From the NCBI GenBank assembly GCA_964035545.1, contig OZ037768.1, positions 18,017,200-18,081,199 of the forward strand: 64,000 bases of DNA, read 5' to 3'. Below the pieces are notes generated by a model that saw only the letters and a program-made list of their open reading frames with translations, was not told the DNA's origin and did not search any database. Source of the DNA: Bugula neritina (Eukaryota; Bryozoa; Gymnolaemata; Cheilostomatida; Bugulidae). This document shows positions 62,666 to 64,000 of the stretch, one piece after another. The translations under genes and the position numbers were made by a program. Position 1 is the stretch's first letter, and the number at the start of each line of letters is the position of its first letter.

Positions 62666-63374
62666 AGCACCTGTTACTGTGCAAAGTCAAATGTCTCTTA
62701 CTCTTGATATTACTCAATTTGACTGTTGGTATGTAAATAAGTAAAGTATTGCATTTTACTATTTGTATACTATTACTTATACTAATACTTATAGTATACG
62801 TTTGTATAGTGGCAAGATGAATTTTAGTTTTAATATGAATATCATTAACACCATTAGATTTAGTGTTAGCCAGTCTTGGTTATTGGATTATAATTATGAT
62901 AATTTGGGCAAAATTAGGGTAGCTGTTGCATTGAAAAAGTTAATTTGAAAAGGAAGTTAATTTAATTAAAATATTTTTATATAGCCAATTTAACTATTTT
63001 AGAACTTGGCTGGGTAAATTTTTCTCCAACATGAAATTATTTATATTCTTGAATTTTATTTTTTCAAAATCAGTGTTATATACTAATATGATGTGAAACA
63101 TAAAATAATAAGACAAGGGTTGGTACAATAGTGATTTAGGGCTGACTGTCTTCGTAGTATTTTTAGCCAATCTATTTTTAGACTTTGGTCAGTCATTTCA
63201 ACTTACTAACAATAGATTTGGAACTTTTGTTATTATAAAATGGTGCTCTATTAGAAAGCATAAATTAACAAGTGCGCAGGCAAAAGTTACGTACATTTAT
63301 GTAGAAAATCACAATGCTATTTAAATATTATCATTTTTCAGATGCTATTTTAAAACGAATAATTAAAAAAAACA

Positions 63375-63886
63375 ATGGCAGAAGCTGCTCCTTCGTCTTC
63401 TGGGGCACCAAGCTCATCTCCAGGTGCTTCAAATTCATCGTCAATACCTGACGAAGAGATAAATGGCACATATGATTGTAATATCTGTCTCGACATTGCA
63501 AAGGATACTGTTGTCACTTTTTGTGGCCATTTGTTTTGGTAAGTCCAAGATTTTTCAGGTACTATAAAATCGTGTACATTTTACAATATAATGCATTTGC
63601 AAGTATAAGATTTAGTATTGTGTGTATATGTTGTTGACCTATTGAGAATTGAGATTCTTATATACATTTTTGGTAAGACTAGTAGGCAATTTTATTGAAC
63701 AAATACGACTTGATAATGTATATAATTTGATAGTGTATAAATACAATGTTTCAGTTGGCCCTGTCTTCATCAATGGTTAAGTACTCGTCCTGATCGCCAA
63801 ATGTGTCCCGTCTGTAAAGCTGGCATTAGTAAAGAGAAAGTTATTCCAATCTACGGCAGAGGAAATACAGATAACAAAGACCCAAG
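63375..63886 (+). CDS. RNF185: RNF185-type RING E3 ubiquitin ligase (5' part, runs off the window)
   Basis: Exon 1 is 63375-63538 and exon 2 is 63755-63886; they join in phase within the RING (a Cys codon is split). The first 98 residues are seen. A Ser/Ala/Pro-rich N-terminus is followed by a complete C3HC4 RING: C35, C38, C50, H52, C55, C58, C72, C75, then [11 protein letters not shown], which is diagnostic of the RNF5/RNF185 family. The SS-rich leader and the spacing favour RNF185 over RNF5. Known role: membrane-anchored E3 ligase in ER-associated degradation. The two C-terminal membrane segments should lie beyond the right edge; exon 2 ends at a donor (CCCAAG/GTACTA). Confidence 0.93.
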
Positions 63887-64000
63887 GTACTACAATTATT
63901 TAATTACAAAATGTGTGCTTTAGAGGAATTTTATTGTGCATCTCTGTTTTGGTGAGGAGTTGTTGGACAAATAAAAAGTTATTTCATAATCATTGAAATA

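Larger units (their letters stand above)
60642..63374. other. divergent intergenic region between NOA1 and RNF185
   Basis: Holds both promoters, a hairpin at 60735-60778, ATAAT/TCATAAT-rich sequence (about 61720-61870) and a TAGTATTAC array (62567-62665). TTTCCCGCG at about 62272-62280 matches an E2F-type word but is far from either start. No other gene is supported; the minus-strand open frame at 62096-62332 has no ATG start and no splice or family support. Confidence 0.55.

Overview
The window is nuclear DNA of an invertebrate animal. It is strongly AT-rich, its genes are split by many GT-AG introns, and it carries a bilaterian gene set (EMX-like homeobox gene, CBFB, RAVER, MCM4, NOA1, RNF185). 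The sequence alone does not fix the phylum; a lophotrochozoan would fit but is inference. I see no tRNA, rRNA, CRISPR array or operon. I rebuilt the exon chains by hand from splice signals and checked that reading phase was kept at every junction I report.

Layout, left to right: an unrecognised Ser/Tyr/Thr-rich protein gene on minus (about 769-2030, 3' part unresolved); RAVER, a PTB-binding RRM protein, on minus (4040-8454, 11 exons, 526 aa); CBFB on plus (11771-19779, 6 exons, 201 aa); a FYVE zinc finger plus armadillo-like helical-repeat protein on minus (20503-30217, 12 exons, 462 aa); MCM4 on minus (31299-41921, 14 exons, 847 aa); an EMX-like homeobox gene on plus (47779-50862, 3 exons, 219 aa); the mitochondrial circularly permuted GTPase NOA1 on minus (53080-60641, 14 exons, 652 aa); and the 5' part of the E3 ligase RNF185 on plus (from 63375, running off the right edge).

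The genes act in unrelated pathways: RNA processing, Runx transcription, PI3P membranes, DNA replication, developmental patterning, mitochondrial translation and ER quality control. This is an ordinary animal gene neighbourhood, not a functional cluster. RAVER/CBFB, MCM4/EMX and NOA1/RNF185 are divergent pairs, and each of their three intergenic regions holds a degenerate TAATAC/TAATAG-type simple repeat array.

The least-described content is of two kinds. First, two protein genes that I cannot match to a named family: the FYVE-armadillo protein and the YSYSYK-repeat protein. Second, a rich set of small inverted-repeat DNA elements in introns: a hAT-type element with a perfect 8-bp target duplication, a TA-flanked CAGTGCTCCCTC family (two copies), an AGGTGCAGTA family (three copies, one nested), a TAGACCCTTTTC foldback family (two copies), a GCGTTTATACC family (two copies, one just after the EMX stop), and a 364-bp near-palindrome. 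There are also a 20-bp satellite, a 52-bp repeat that starts at an MCM4 splice acceptor, and a perfect 47-bp palindrome.
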